The translations under genes and the position numbers were made by a program. Shown here piece after piece: positions 7,433 to 15,305 of a stretch of DNA of 64,000 nucleotides. The first letter of the stretch is position 1. Each line of letters starts with the position of its first letter. The stretch is taken from positions 2,914,001-2,978,000 of the forward strand of contig NZ_CP129111.1 of assembly GCF_030407165.1 (NCBI RefSeq). The letters run 5' to 3'. Below the pieces are notes generated by a model. That model was not told where the DNA came from and did not search any database. It saw nothing but the letters and a program-made list of their open reading frames with translations. This DNA comes from Fontisubflavum oceani. GTDB lineage: Bacteria > Pseudomonadota > Alphaproteobacteria > Rhodobacterales > Rhodobacteraceae.

Positions 7433-10141
7433 ATGGACGAAACCGCGCCCGAACGCCCCGAGTATTCCGGCCCGTCCATTGACATCACCGACGAAATGAA
7501 AACCTCCTTCATCGATTATGCGATGTCGGTGATCATTTCGCGCGCCATTCCAGACCTGCGTGACGGGTTGAAACCGGTTCACCGGCGCATCCTCTACGCG
7601 ATGCATGAAACCGGGAATTCGCACGACAAATCCTACCGCAAATCCGCCCGCCCGGTCGGTGATGTGATGGGCAAATATCACCCACATGGTGACGGGGCGA
7701 TTTATGACGCGCTGGTGCGGATGGCACAGGATTTCTCGATGTCTTTGCCGCTTCTCGACGGGCAAGGCAATTTCGGATCGATGGATGGCGATAACCCGGC
7801 GGCCATGCGCTATACCGAAGTCCGTATGGACAAGCCGGCCGCGTTTTTGCTGACCGATATCGACAAAGACACGGTCGATTTCCAAGACAACTATGACGGC
7901 AAGGACCAGGAACCGACGGTTCTGCCCGCCCGGTTCCCGAATATGTTGGTCAATGGCGCGGGCGGCATCGCCGTCGGTATGGCAACCAATATCCCGCCTC
8001 ATAACCTCGGCGAGGTGATCGACGCCTGTCAGGCCTTGATCGTGAACCCAGATCTGACCAGCGAAGAACTGATCGACTACGTGCCTGCGCCAGACTTCCC
8101 GACCGGCGGAATCATTCTTGGCCGCACTGGTGCTCGGAAGGCCTATCTCGAAGGACGTGGCAGCGTCATCATCCGCGCCAAAACCCGCGTCGAGGAGATT
8201 AGGAAAGATCGCTATGCCATTGTTCTTGATGAGATTCCTTATCAAGTCAACAAAGCGAGCATGATCGAGAAGATCGCGGACCTGGTCCGCGAAAAGAAGA
8301 TCGAAGGGATCAGTGCCGTCCAGGACGAATCCGACCGGATCGGCGTGCGTGTGGTGATCGAGTTGAAGCGCGATGCCACTGCCGAAGTGGTGCTCAATCA
8401 ACTGTTCCGCTTCACCCAGATGCAGACCTCTTTCGGCTGCAACATGCTGGCATTGAACGGCGGGCGGCCCGAGCAACTGACGCTACGTGGGTTCCTGACT
8501 GCGTTCCTCGATTTCCGCGAAGAAGTTGTGGCGCGACGCACGGCTTTTGAACTGATGAAGGCGCGCGAGCGTTCGCATATTCTCTGCGGTCTGGCCGTTG
8601 CTGTGAGCAATGTCGACGAAGTTGTTGCAACCATTCGAAAATCCGCCGATGCGGCTGAGGCGCGGCAAGCGTTGATGACGCGCCGCTGGCCCGCCGGAGA
8701 GATTGCCGATTACATCCGGTTGATCGACGACCCGACCCATAAGATGAACGAGGACGGAACTTACAACCTGTCGGAGACCCAAGCGCGCTCCATTCTGGAA
8801 CTGCGCCTCCAGCGGCTCACCCAGATCGGGGTGAAAGAAGTCACCGATGAGCTGCAGGAGCTGGCCGAGAAGATCAAAGACTACCTCGCTATCCTCGCCT
8901 CACGCGAACGGATCATGGCGATCATCTCCTCCGAATTGGCCGATGTGAAAGAGCAATTCGCCGTGCCGCGCCGCACCGAGATCATCGATTGGTCGGGCGA
9001 TATGGACGACGAAGACCTGATCGAGCGCGAAGATATGGTCGTGACGATCACCGCGGGCGGCTATATCAAACGCACCCCTCTGGCCGAATTCCGGGCGCAA
9101 CGGCGCGGCGGCAAAGGCCTCTCAGGCATGGCGACCAAAGAGGATGATGTGGTGACCACGCTGTTCGTGGCCAACACCCACACGCCGCTTCTCTTCTTCA
9201 CCACCGATGGCATGGTCTACAAGCTGAAGACCTGGCGCTTGCCGATGGGCAGCCGGACGGCGCGCGGCAAGGCCGTGGTGAACATTCTGCCGATCCCAGT
9301 GGGCACCTCCATTGCGGCCGTTATGCCGGTCGACCGGGATGAGGCGGACTGGAACGATCTGCAAATCGTCTTTGCCACCTCGGCTGGTGATGTGCGCCGC
9401 AATGCGCTGTCGGATTTCGCCAATGTGATGCGCAACGGCAAGATCGCCATGCGGCTGCCGGAGGATGGCTCCGTCACCTTGGTCAACGCACGGATCTGCA
9501 CTGAAGATGAAGACGTGATGCTGGTCACCGATGCCGGGCGCGCAATCCGGTTCCGGACGACCGATGTCCGGGTCTTCAAGGGCCGCGAGTCGACTGGTGT
9601 GCGCGGCATCCGCCTTGCCAGTGATCATAAGGTTGTCTCCATGGCGGTGATCCGTCACTTCGAGGCGAGCGCCGAAGAACGGGCAGCGTATCTGAAGATG
9701 CGTCGGGCGGTTGCTGGTTTGATGGAGGATGCCGATCTTCCTGACGAGGATGAAGAGGCCGCGGGCGATCTTTCGCTCAGCCAAGACCGCTATGCGGAGA
9801 TGTCTGCTGCCGAAGACCTGATCCTGACGATCACCTCTGGCGGTTTGGGCAAGCTCTCCTCCTCGCACGACTATCCGGTGCGTGGGCGTGGCGGCCAAGG
9901 TGTCGCCGCGATCGACAAAGCCATGCGCGGCGGCCCGCTGGTGGCGAGCTTCCCGGTGGAACTGGAAGACCAAATCATGCTGGCCACCTCAAAGGGCCAA
10001 TCAATTCGCGTGCCGGTCGAGGGCATTTCCTTCCGCTCCCGCAGTGCCGGAGGTGTGAAAGTGTTTAATACGGCCAATGGGGAAGAGGTCGTCAGCGTCG
10101 CCTGGATCGCGGATCAAGGGGATGATGACACCGCCGAGTAA
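7433..10141 (+). CDS. gyrA: DNA gyrase subunit A
   Basis: Subunit of the type II topoisomerase that introduces negative supercoils. The N-terminal domain has the catalytic tyrosine in AAMRYTEVRM (Tyr127 here), and the C-terminal beta-pinwheel has a GyrA box (QRRGGKG). 902 residues from ATG 7433, which lacks a clear ribosome site. If the C run at 7422-7425 were five bases instead of four, the frame would extend to GTG 7404 and give VTDTPEPPENMDET, which looks like a natural N-terminus. In the quinolone region the residue matching E. coli Ser83 is glycine (HPHGDGAIYD) while the aspartate of YD is kept. Confidence 0.96.
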   Translation: MDETAPERPEYSGPSIDITDEMKTSFIDYAMSVIISRAIPDLRDGLKPVHRRILYAMHETGNSHDKSYRKSARPVGDVMGKYHPHGDGAIYDALVRMAQDFSMSLPLLDGQGNFGSMDGDNPAAMRYTEVRMDKPAAFLLTDIDKDTVDFQDNYDGKDQEPTVLPARFPNMLVNGAGGIAVGMATNIPPHNLGEVIDACQALIVNPDLTSEELIDYVPAPDFPTGGIILGRTGARKAYLEGRGSVIIRAKTRVEEIRKDRYAIVLDEIPYQVNKASMIEKIADLVREKKIEGISAVQDESDRIGVRVVIELKRDATAEVVLNQLFRFTQMQTSFGCNMLALNGGRPEQLTLRGFLTAFLDFREEVVARRTAFELMKARERSHILCGLAVAVSNVDEVVATIRKSADAAEARQALMTRRWPAGEIADYIRLIDDPTHKMNEDGTYNLSETQARSILELRLQRLTQIGVKEVTDELQELAEKIKDYLAILASRERIMAIISSELADVKEQFAVPRRTEIIDWSGDMDDEDLIEREDMVVTITAGGYIKRTPLAEFRAQRRGGKGLSGMATKEDDVVTTLFVANTHTPLLFFTTDGMVYKLKTWRLPMGSRTARGKAVVNILPIPVGTSIAAVMPVDRDEADWNDLQIVFATSAGDVRRNALSDFANVMRNGKIAMRLPEDGSVTLVNARICTEDEDVMLVTDAGRAIRFRTTDVRVFKGRESTGVRGIRLASDHKVVSMAVIRHFEASAEERAAYLKMRRAVAGLMEDADLPDEDEEAAGDLSLSQDRYAEMSAAEDLILTITSGGLGKLSSSHDYPVRGRGGQGVAAIDKAMRGGPLVASFPVELEDQIMLATSKGQSIRVPVEGISFRSRSAGGVKVFNTANGEEVVSVAWIADQGDDDTAE

Positions 10142-10465
10142 TCGCCACAATTGAGCCTAGGCGCACCGAGAGTCTTGCGGGCCGCCGCCCGACGCGCCCG
10201 GGCTTCGACACCACATTTTCATCTGAAAACATAGATTTCTCAGGTGGTTGTTTCACATTTCGTTGGCATTCTCGGGGTGGAGCCTGGCAGCTTCGGCCAT
10301 TGGCCACCCCTGGGAAACAGTCCCGCCGGTGCGTTAATATAATCTCGCGAAATCACCTCAATACCCTCACAAACGCGCCTCAATTGAGAACAATAATTTA
10401 TCTCGAACGTTATTGTCTTGCGCTGGAATAACTGCGGCGCCTGATACGAGCTTTGGGAAAACAAG
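10142..10465. other. Intergenic region with one inverted repeat
   Basis: No convincing gene on either strand between gyrA and the DoxX-like gene. The only clear structure is an inverted repeat, ACAATAA (10390-10396) and TTATTGT (10410-10416), 13 bases apart in an AT-rich stretch just upstream of the next gene. It could be an operator or part of its promoter. Confidence 0.4.
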
Positions 10466-11068
10466 ATGCAAACCGGAAAATCCGACAGTGTGGTTCTTAG
10501 CACAGCGGCCCAGAATGTTCTTCGAATACTGATCGCATCATATTTTATTGCGGCGGCCCTGCAATTGATCCCAGGGACTGATCTGACACCGCTGACATCT
10601 CAGATCGTACCGGCACCTTATGCGTCCATCTTGGCGGCAGTCGTCGTCTTTGGGTTGGCATATCTGGTCATGATTGGCGTCTGGATGCGCGGGGCGGCTT
10701 TGCTGCTCGGATTGATGACGTTCTTTGCTTCTTACCTAAAGATGCTCGAATTGGGCTTGGAACAGGAGTTGGGAAGTTTCTGGCGTGATCTGGCGTTGAT
10801 CGCGGCATTGATCCTGACCTATGCGGAGAATGCGCCGCAGAACCGCCTTGGGCGCCGCGCTATTCGGCGCCATGTGACGCCCCGTCGCATTCGCCGCACC
10901 GTGGAGTTTGTTGCCCCGGAGGACCCAGAGCAGATGCCAGAGGGGGTAGCAAACCGTGTCGCACGCGTTGTTGCAACGGCAGAAGAGGAGGTCATGCCCG
11001 ACTTCTCCGAACTGGAAGATGACGAGCGTATAACCGCGCAGATGCGCCACGCCCTGACGGCCCCATAA
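10466..11068 (+). CDS. DoxX-like membrane protein with acidic cytoplasmic tail
   Basis: A 200-residue protein with four hydrophobic segments in its first 120 residues, in the pattern of the DoxX/SURF4 family, followed by a soluble tail. The tail is first strongly basic (RLGRRAIRRHVTPRRIRR) and then acidic. I do not recognise a specific function; DoxX proteins are often linked to quinone or sulfur redox reactions, but the tail is not a usual part of that family. It lies between gyrA and trmFO on the same strand. Confidence 0.65.
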   Translation: MQTGKSDSVVLSTAAQNVLRILIASYFIAAALQLIPGTDLTPLTSQIVPAPYASILAAVVVFGLAYLVMIGVWMRGAALLLGLMTFFASYLKMLELGLEQELGSFWRDLALIAALILTYAENAPQNRLGRRAIRRHVTPRRIRRTVEFVAPEDPEQMPEGVANRVARVVATAEEEVMPDFSELEDDERITAQMRHALTAP

Positions 11069-11131
11069 AAACACAATCGGGGCCGGGTGCGCCCCTTTTC
11101 AAGACTGGCTCAGGCGGATACATCCGCCGCT

Positions 11132-12487
11132 ATGACACACCCCCTTCATATCATCGGCGGCGGCATGGCCGGATCCGAGGCCGCGTGGCAAGCCGTTCAG
11201 ATGGGCGTTCCCGTGGTGATCCACGAAATGCGACCCAAGACCGGCACCTTCGCCCATCAAACGGGCGATCTGGCGGAAATGGTCTGCTCCAATTCCTTCC
11301 GCTCCGACGATAATGAGCAAAACGCCGTCGGTCTTTTGCATTGGGAGATGCGCGAAGCGGACGGATTGATCATGGAGATGGCGGACCGTCACCGCCTGCC
11401 CGCCGGTGGAGCCCTGGCTGTTGATCGAGAGCCCTTTGCGGCGGATGTCACGGCACGGCTACAGGCCCATCCGCTCGTCACAATCTCCGGCGATGAAATC
11501 ACCGCCCTGCCCGAGACCGGCCCGGTCATCATCGCGACCGGCCCTCTCACCTCAGGTGCCCTGGCCGAGGCCATTGCGGCGGAGACGGGCCAAGACAGCC
11601 TGGCCTTCTTCGACGCCATCGCCCCGATCGTTTATGCCGACAGCATCGACATGTCGAAAGCCTGGATGCAATCGCGCTATGACAAAGGCGAGACCGAGGA
11701 AGAACGCACGGCCTATCTCAACTGCCCGATGGACCGCGATCAATATGAAGCGTTCATCGACGCCCTTCTAAGTGCGGAGAAGACGGCGTTCAAACCGGGT
11801 GAGACGGCGGGCTATTTCGATGGCTGCCTGCCGATTGAGGTGATGGCGGAACGCGGGCGGGAGACCTTGCGCTTTGGTCCGATGAAGCCCGTAGGTCTGA
11901 CCAACCCGCATCAACCGGATGTGAAAGCTTATGCGGTTGTGCAGCTCCGGCGTGACAATAAGCTGGGCACTTTGTTCAATATTGTCGGCTTCCAGACGAA
12001 GATGAAATACGGCGCGCAAAGCACTGTTTTCAAAATGATCCCTGGGTTGGAAAACGCGAGCTTTGCCCGTCTTGGCGGCATCCACAGGAACACCTTCATC
12101 AACTCGCCCACCTTGCTCGATGATCAAATGCGCCTTCGCTCGAAGCCGCATATCCGCTTTGCCGGGCAAATTACCGGCGTCGAAGGCTATGTCGAATCCG
12201 CCGCCATGGGGCTTCTTGCCGGGCGCATGGCCGCCGCAGAACTGCGGGGCGAAACCTTAACGCCTGTGCCGCACGTCACCGCGATGGGCGCGCTGATCCA
12301 TCACATCACAGGCGGCGCGGAGGCAAAGACCTTCCAGCCGATGAACGTGAATTTCGGCCTCTTCCCGCCCGTCGAGGGCCTGGAAGGGGGGCGTCGGGGG
12401 CGCAAGGATCGCTACAAAGCCTACACCGATCGCGCCAAAGCCGCCTGGACCGAATGGCTTGGCCAGACCACGCTGGACGCCGCCTAA
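11132..12487 (+). CDS. trmFO: Folate-dependent tRNA (uracil-54 C5)-methyltransferase TrmFO
   Basis: Makes ribothymidine at position 54 of tRNA using methylenetetrahydrofolate and FAD. The N-terminus has the FAD-binding loop IIGGGMAGSEAAW, then EMVCSNSFRSDD, which holds a conserved cysteine, and later GGIHRNTFINSP and FAGQITGVEGYVESAA. 451 residues, normal length. Start chosen at ATG 11132 (MTHPLHIIGGG); the upstream extension to 11087 is not family-like. The next gene begins 23 bases later. Confidence 0.95.
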   Translation: MTHPLHIIGGGMAGSEAAWQAVQMGVPVVIHEMRPKTGTFAHQTGDLAEMVCSNSFRSDDNEQNAVGLLHWEMREADGLIMEMADRHRLPAGGALAVDREPFAADVTARLQAHPLVTISGDEITALPETGPVIIATGPLTSGALAEAIAAETGQDSLAFFDAIAPIVYADSIDMSKAWMQSRYDKGETEEERTAYLNCPMDRDQYEAFIDALLSAEKTAFKPGETAGYFDGCLPIEVMAERGRETLRFGPMKPVGLTNPHQPDVKAYAVVQLRRDNKLGTLFNIVGFQTKMKYGAQSTVFKMIPGLENASFARLGGIHRNTFINSPTLLDDQMRLRSKPHIRFAGQITGVEGYVESAAMGLLAGRMAAAELRGETLTPVPHVTAMGALIHHITGGAEAKTFQPMNVNFGLFPPVEGLEGGRRGRKDRYKAYTDRAKAAWTEWLGQTTLDAA

Positions 12488-12510
12488 ACCTCGCTGCTAG
12501 GCTCGGGCGC

Positions 12511-13110
12511 ATGACGGATGGATTTCTGAAGAAAGTCTATGGGCTCCAAGGCAAACGTGCTGTGCAGGAGTATTATGACAAATGGGCCGAGACCTATGAT
12601 GCTGAGGTCGGCGCGAATGGCTATGCCACACCTGCGCGATGTGCGGCGGCGCTTCGGAGCACGGGCCTGTCGTTCGACGCGCCGATCCTCGACATGGGTT
12701 GCGGCACCGGGCTGTCCGGCGTGGCGCTGGCGGCTGAAGGATTTTCGGTGATCGATGGCTGCGATTTGTCGTCCGGCATGTTGGATCACGCCCGCGCGCG
12801 CGGCCTCTATCGGCACCTGTTTCTGTCTGGCGAGACGCCGCCAGACAGCTATGACGTCGTGGCTGCCGTCGGCGTGATTGGTCCGGGCGCGGCGCCGGCT
12901 TCACTCTTTGGCACCTGCCTTGATCTGCTGCGGCCTGGCGGGCGCTTGGTGTTTTCCTACAATGATCATGCATTAGAAATCCCGGAGTATCCCGCAACGC
13001 TCGCGGCGGCGCGGGAACGTGGAACGGTCCGCACGCTGTTCGAAGAGCGCGGGGACCACCTGCCAGAGATCGACGTGAAATCCACCGTATATGTTATTGA
13101 AAAGACGTGA
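12511..13110 (+). CDS. Class I SAM-dependent methyltransferase
   Basis: A 199-residue methyltransferase with the SAM-binding motif ILDMGCGTGLSG and the acidic residue of motif II in VIDGCDLSSGML. It begins like known family members (GFLKKVYGLQG, then YYDKWAETYD). The substrate cannot be told. It overlaps the gluQ start by 4 bases (GTGA), so the two are probably translated together, with trmFO just upstream; a role in tRNA metabolism is only a guess from these neighbours. Confidence 0.85.
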   Translation: MTDGFLKKVYGLQGKRAVQEYYDKWAETYDAEVGANGYATPARCAAALRSTGLSFDAPILDMGCGTGLSGVALAAEGFSVIDGCDLSSGMLDHARARGLYRHLFLSGETPPDSYDVVAAVGVIGPGAAPASLFGTCLDLLRPGGRLVFSYNDHALEIPEYPATLAAARERGTVRTLFEERGDHLPEIDVKSTVYVIEKT

Positions 13111-13979
13111 CATTCACCACACGCTTTGCCCCATCTCCAACCGGCCCGCTGCATCTGGGCCATGCGTATTCGGCCTGCTTGGCCTATGACATGGCACAAG
13201 CCGCACGCGGGCGATTTCTGCTCCGGATCGAAGACATCGACCAATCCCGATCTCGACCGGAATGGGAGGCACAGATTTTCGATGACCTGCGTTGGCTCGG
13301 CCTCTCCTGGCCCGAACCGGTGCTGCGCCAATCCGAGCAGATGGCCAGCTATGACGCCGCTTTGCGCCAACTCCACACGCTCGGCCTGATCTATCCCTGC
13401 CACTGCAACCGCAAAGACATCTTGGCCGCGCTCAACGCCCCGCAAGAAGGGGCCGCGTTACCGACCGGCCCCGACGGCCTCCTCTATCCCGGCACCTGCC
13501 GCATTTCGCCGGCTGACGCGCGCAACGTGCCCTTCGCGGCGGGGGTCTGGAGGTTGAACATGCGCGCCGCGGTGGAGCACATGAAAACGCCCTCCCTCAG
13601 TTATCTTGAGATGGGCGAAGGAGATGGCGTAACCCCTGGCACCGTCCATCTGTCTCCAGAGCATTTTCTGGAACACATCGGCGATATCGTGTTGGCCCGG
13701 CGTGACATGGGCACGTCGTATCATCTCTCCGTCGTGTTAGATGACGCAGCACAAAACATCACCCATGTGATCCGCGGCGCCGACCTCTCGGAGGCAACCG
13801 CGATCCATGTGTTGCTCCAACGGCTTCTGGGCCTACCCACACCCATCTATCATCACCACCGCATGATCCGGGACGACGCAGGCAAACGCCTCGCCAAACG
13901 CGATGATGCGCGGGCCATCGCAAAATATCGGGCGGAGGGTGCCAGCTCGGCAGATATTCGAGCGATGATAGGTCTTTAG
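13107..13979 (+). CDS. gluQ: Glutamyl-queuosine tRNA(Asp) synthetase
   Basis: Attaches glutamate to the queuosine base of tRNA-Asp. It is a truncated glutamyl-tRNA synthetase without the anticodon-binding domain, and 290 residues fits. It has the class I HIGH-like motif PSPTGPLHLGHAYS, a zinc site formed by CHC near residue 100 and a later cysteine in PGTCR, and a KMSKS-like KRLAKRD near the end. GTG start at 13107 overlaps the upstream methyltransferase. The same window carries tgt, queA and two tRNA-Asp(GTC) genes, the other parts of this pathway. Confidence 0.93.
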   Translation: MTFTTRFAPSPTGPLHLGHAYSACLAYDMAQAARGRFLLRIEDIDQSRSRPEWEAQIFDDLRWLGLSWPEPVLRQSEQMASYDAALRQLHTLGLIYPCHCNRKDILAALNAPQEGAALPTGPDGLLYPGTCRISPADARNVPFAAGVWRLNMRAAVEHMKTPSLSYLEMGEGDGVTPGTVHLSPEHFLEHIGDIVLARRDMGTSYHLSVVLDDAAQNITHVIRGADLSEATAIHVLLQRLLGLPTPIYHHHRMIRDDAGKRLAKRDDARAIAKYRAEGASSADIRAMIGL

Positions 13980-13988
13980 CGCGCGGCG

Positions 13989-14348
13989 TTACTCTTCCGG
14001 TGCCATCAGTTCCACCTCTTCGCCATCGCGAATCGCGGTGTAGAAACACACCCGGCGATTGGTGTGGCAGGCGGGGCCGTCTTGCCGGACCAGAACCAGT
14101 AGACAGTCGCGATCGCAATCAACCCGCATCTCCACCAGATGCTGCAAGTGACCGCTGCTCTCGCCTTTCACCCAAAACGCCTGCCGCGAGCGCGACCAAT
14201 AGGTGACGCGGCCCGTCTCAAGGGTCTGCGCCACGGCGGCGGCATTCATCCAGGCCAGCATCAAAACCTCGCCCGTCTCGGCCTCTTGGGCAATCGCGGG
14301 CAAAAGCCCATCAGCATTGTAACGGAGTGTTTCAGGATCGAACGACAT
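13989..14348 (-). CDS. hisI: Phosphoribosyl-AMP cyclohydrolase
   Basis: Third step of histidine synthesis: opens the adenine ring of phosphoribosyl-AMP. 119 residues, the stand-alone HisI form without a HisE domain. Conserved elements are VLMLAWMNAAAV, TYWSRSRQAFWVKGE, and the metal site VDCDRDCLL followed by ACHTNRRVCFY. Start at ATG 14348 (MSFDPETLRYN); the longer frame upstream overlaps the divergent IscU-like gene. Converges with gluQ with a 9-base gap. Confidence 0.95.
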   Translation of the reverse strand: MSFDPETLRYNADGLLPAIAQEAETGEVLMLAWMNAAAVAQTLETGRVTYWSRSRQAFWVKGESSGHLQHLVEMRVDCDRDCLLVLVRQDGPACHTNRRVCFYTAIRDGEEVELMAPEE

Positions 14349-14420
14349 CTTGCGCGGGGCCTCTTTGCAAAGCGGGTCAGCGCCGCTACCTATAGGCGAG
14401 ACGCGATGGAAGGCAAACCG

Positions 14421-14873
14421 ATGACCGCCGAGACCGATCTGATCAAGCTTTATTCGCAGCGCATCTTGGCGCTGGCAGCGGACATGCCTTTGGCCGAGCG
14501 CTTGGAGGCCCCCATGGCCAGCGTGAAGAAACGTGCGCCGCTCTGTGGGTCGACAGTAACGGTGGATTTGGACGTCGAAGACGGGCGGATCAGCCGCTTT
14601 GGCCAAGACGTGAAAGCCTGCGCCTTGGGCCAAGCCTCCGCCGCGTTGATGGGGCAGAACATTTTGGGCCGCACACAGGCCGAGGTTGAAGCCGCCCGCG
14701 ACGCGCTAAAAGCGATGTTGAAGGACGGTGGGCCGCCCCCGGGGGCGCCGTTTGCGGGCTATGACGTTCTCGAACCCGCGCGGGATTACAAGAACCGCCA
14801 CGCCTCGATCATGTTGGCACTCGAAGCCACCTCCCAGGCCATGGCGGAAGCGCAGCAAGCCGACTGCGCCTGA
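14421..14873 (+). CDS. IscU/NifU-like iron-sulfur cluster assembly scaffold
   Basis: A 150-residue member of the IscU/SufU N-terminal family. It shows APLCGSTVTVDL and VKACALGQASAALM, each with one of the conserved cysteines. The third family cysteine is not in its usual place; the only other one is at the extreme C-terminus (ADCA). Start at ATG 14421, preceded by GGAAGG at a good distance; an ATG at 14406 lacks such a site. Divergent from hisI. It may serve as a scaffold or carrier for Fe-S clusters. Confidence 0.8.
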   Translation: MTAETDLIKLYSQRILALAADMPLAERLEAPMASVKKRAPLCGSTVTVDLDVEDGRISRFGQDVKACALGQASAALMGQNILGRTQAEVEAARDALKAMLKDGGPPPGAPFAGYDVLEPARDYKNRHASIMLALEATSQAMAEAQQADCA

Positions 14874-14897
14874 GCCTCCAACTCAATACCCGTTGAT

Positions 14898-14935
14898 AAA
14901 AAAACCGCCGCGCTCCGGGGCAATGGAGGCGGCGG
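14898..14935 (-). terminator. Intrinsic terminator
   Basis: A GC-rich hairpin (CCGCCGCGCTCC at 14905-14916 pairing with 14925-14935, one bulge) is followed on the minus strand by seven T. It would end transcription of the small membrane protein gene at 15077-15199. On the plus strand it lies just after the IscU-like gene but lacks a T run there. Confidence 0.7.
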
Positions 14936-15076
14936 CAGTCGCGTGTCTCTAGGTCAGGGTCCCGAATGCAGGCTCAGGCAGAAACCACATTCATCAGGCA
15001 GTGAGATCGGGGCGGCAAATGGGGACGGGCCGCGCCGAATAAAGGCCCCTGACAGACCGCAGGCAGTGTCGTGATG

Positions 15077-15199
15077 TCAGATCAATCCGGGCAGATGAAA
15101 CAGGCCAACCGTCAGACCAGCCAAAAGCAGCACGCCGACGCTATCAGAGAGCAGCGTGTCGCGGGATTGGGCGAGAATACGGGCGGCTTGGGCAATCAT
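15077..15199 (-). CDS. Small single-span membrane protein under an SOS box
   Basis: An open frame of 40 residues on the minus strand. It starts MIAQAARILAQSRDTLLSD, an amphipathic segment with charged residues, and continues as one hydrophobic span (SVGVLLLAGLTVGLFHLPGLI, quoted as VGVLLLAGLTVGLF). An AGGA motif lies about 9 bases before the ATG. A perfect GTTC-N7-GTTC LexA box lies 64 bases upstream, and an intrinsic terminator follows, so it looks like its own SOS transcription unit just after recG. Caulobacter SidA is a 29-residue SOS-induced membrane inhibitor of cell division, which makes a similar role possible, but I see no sequence identity I can vouch for. Confidence 0.7.
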   Translation of the reverse strand: MIAQAARILAQSRDTLLSDSVGVLLLAGLTVGLFHLPGLI

Positions 15200-15262
15200 G
15201 GGGGCGGTCCTGTCTCAATCTTTTGTTGACCTTTTGTTCTCATTTTCTCGCCGCCATGTAAA

Positions 15263-15277
15263 GAACTTTTTGAGAAC
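15263..15277 (-). promoter_or_regulatory. LexA (SOS) box, GTTC-N7-GTTC
   Basis: On the minus strand this reads GTTCTCAAAAAGTTC, a perfect match to the alphaproteobacterial LexA consensus. A third half-site (GAAC on the plus strand at 15284-15287) lies 6 bases away, and a weaker half-match (GTTC near 15237) lies on the gene side. It stands between recG and the small membrane protein gene and is oriented for the latter. Confidence 0.8.
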
Positions 15278-15305
15278 ATGTGCGAACAAAAGCCGATTTC
15301 ACGTG

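Noticed and set aside
15231..15250. Second possible LexA box (GTTC then CTCG)
   Set aside because: The second half-site does not match; only the box at 15263-15277 is perfect.
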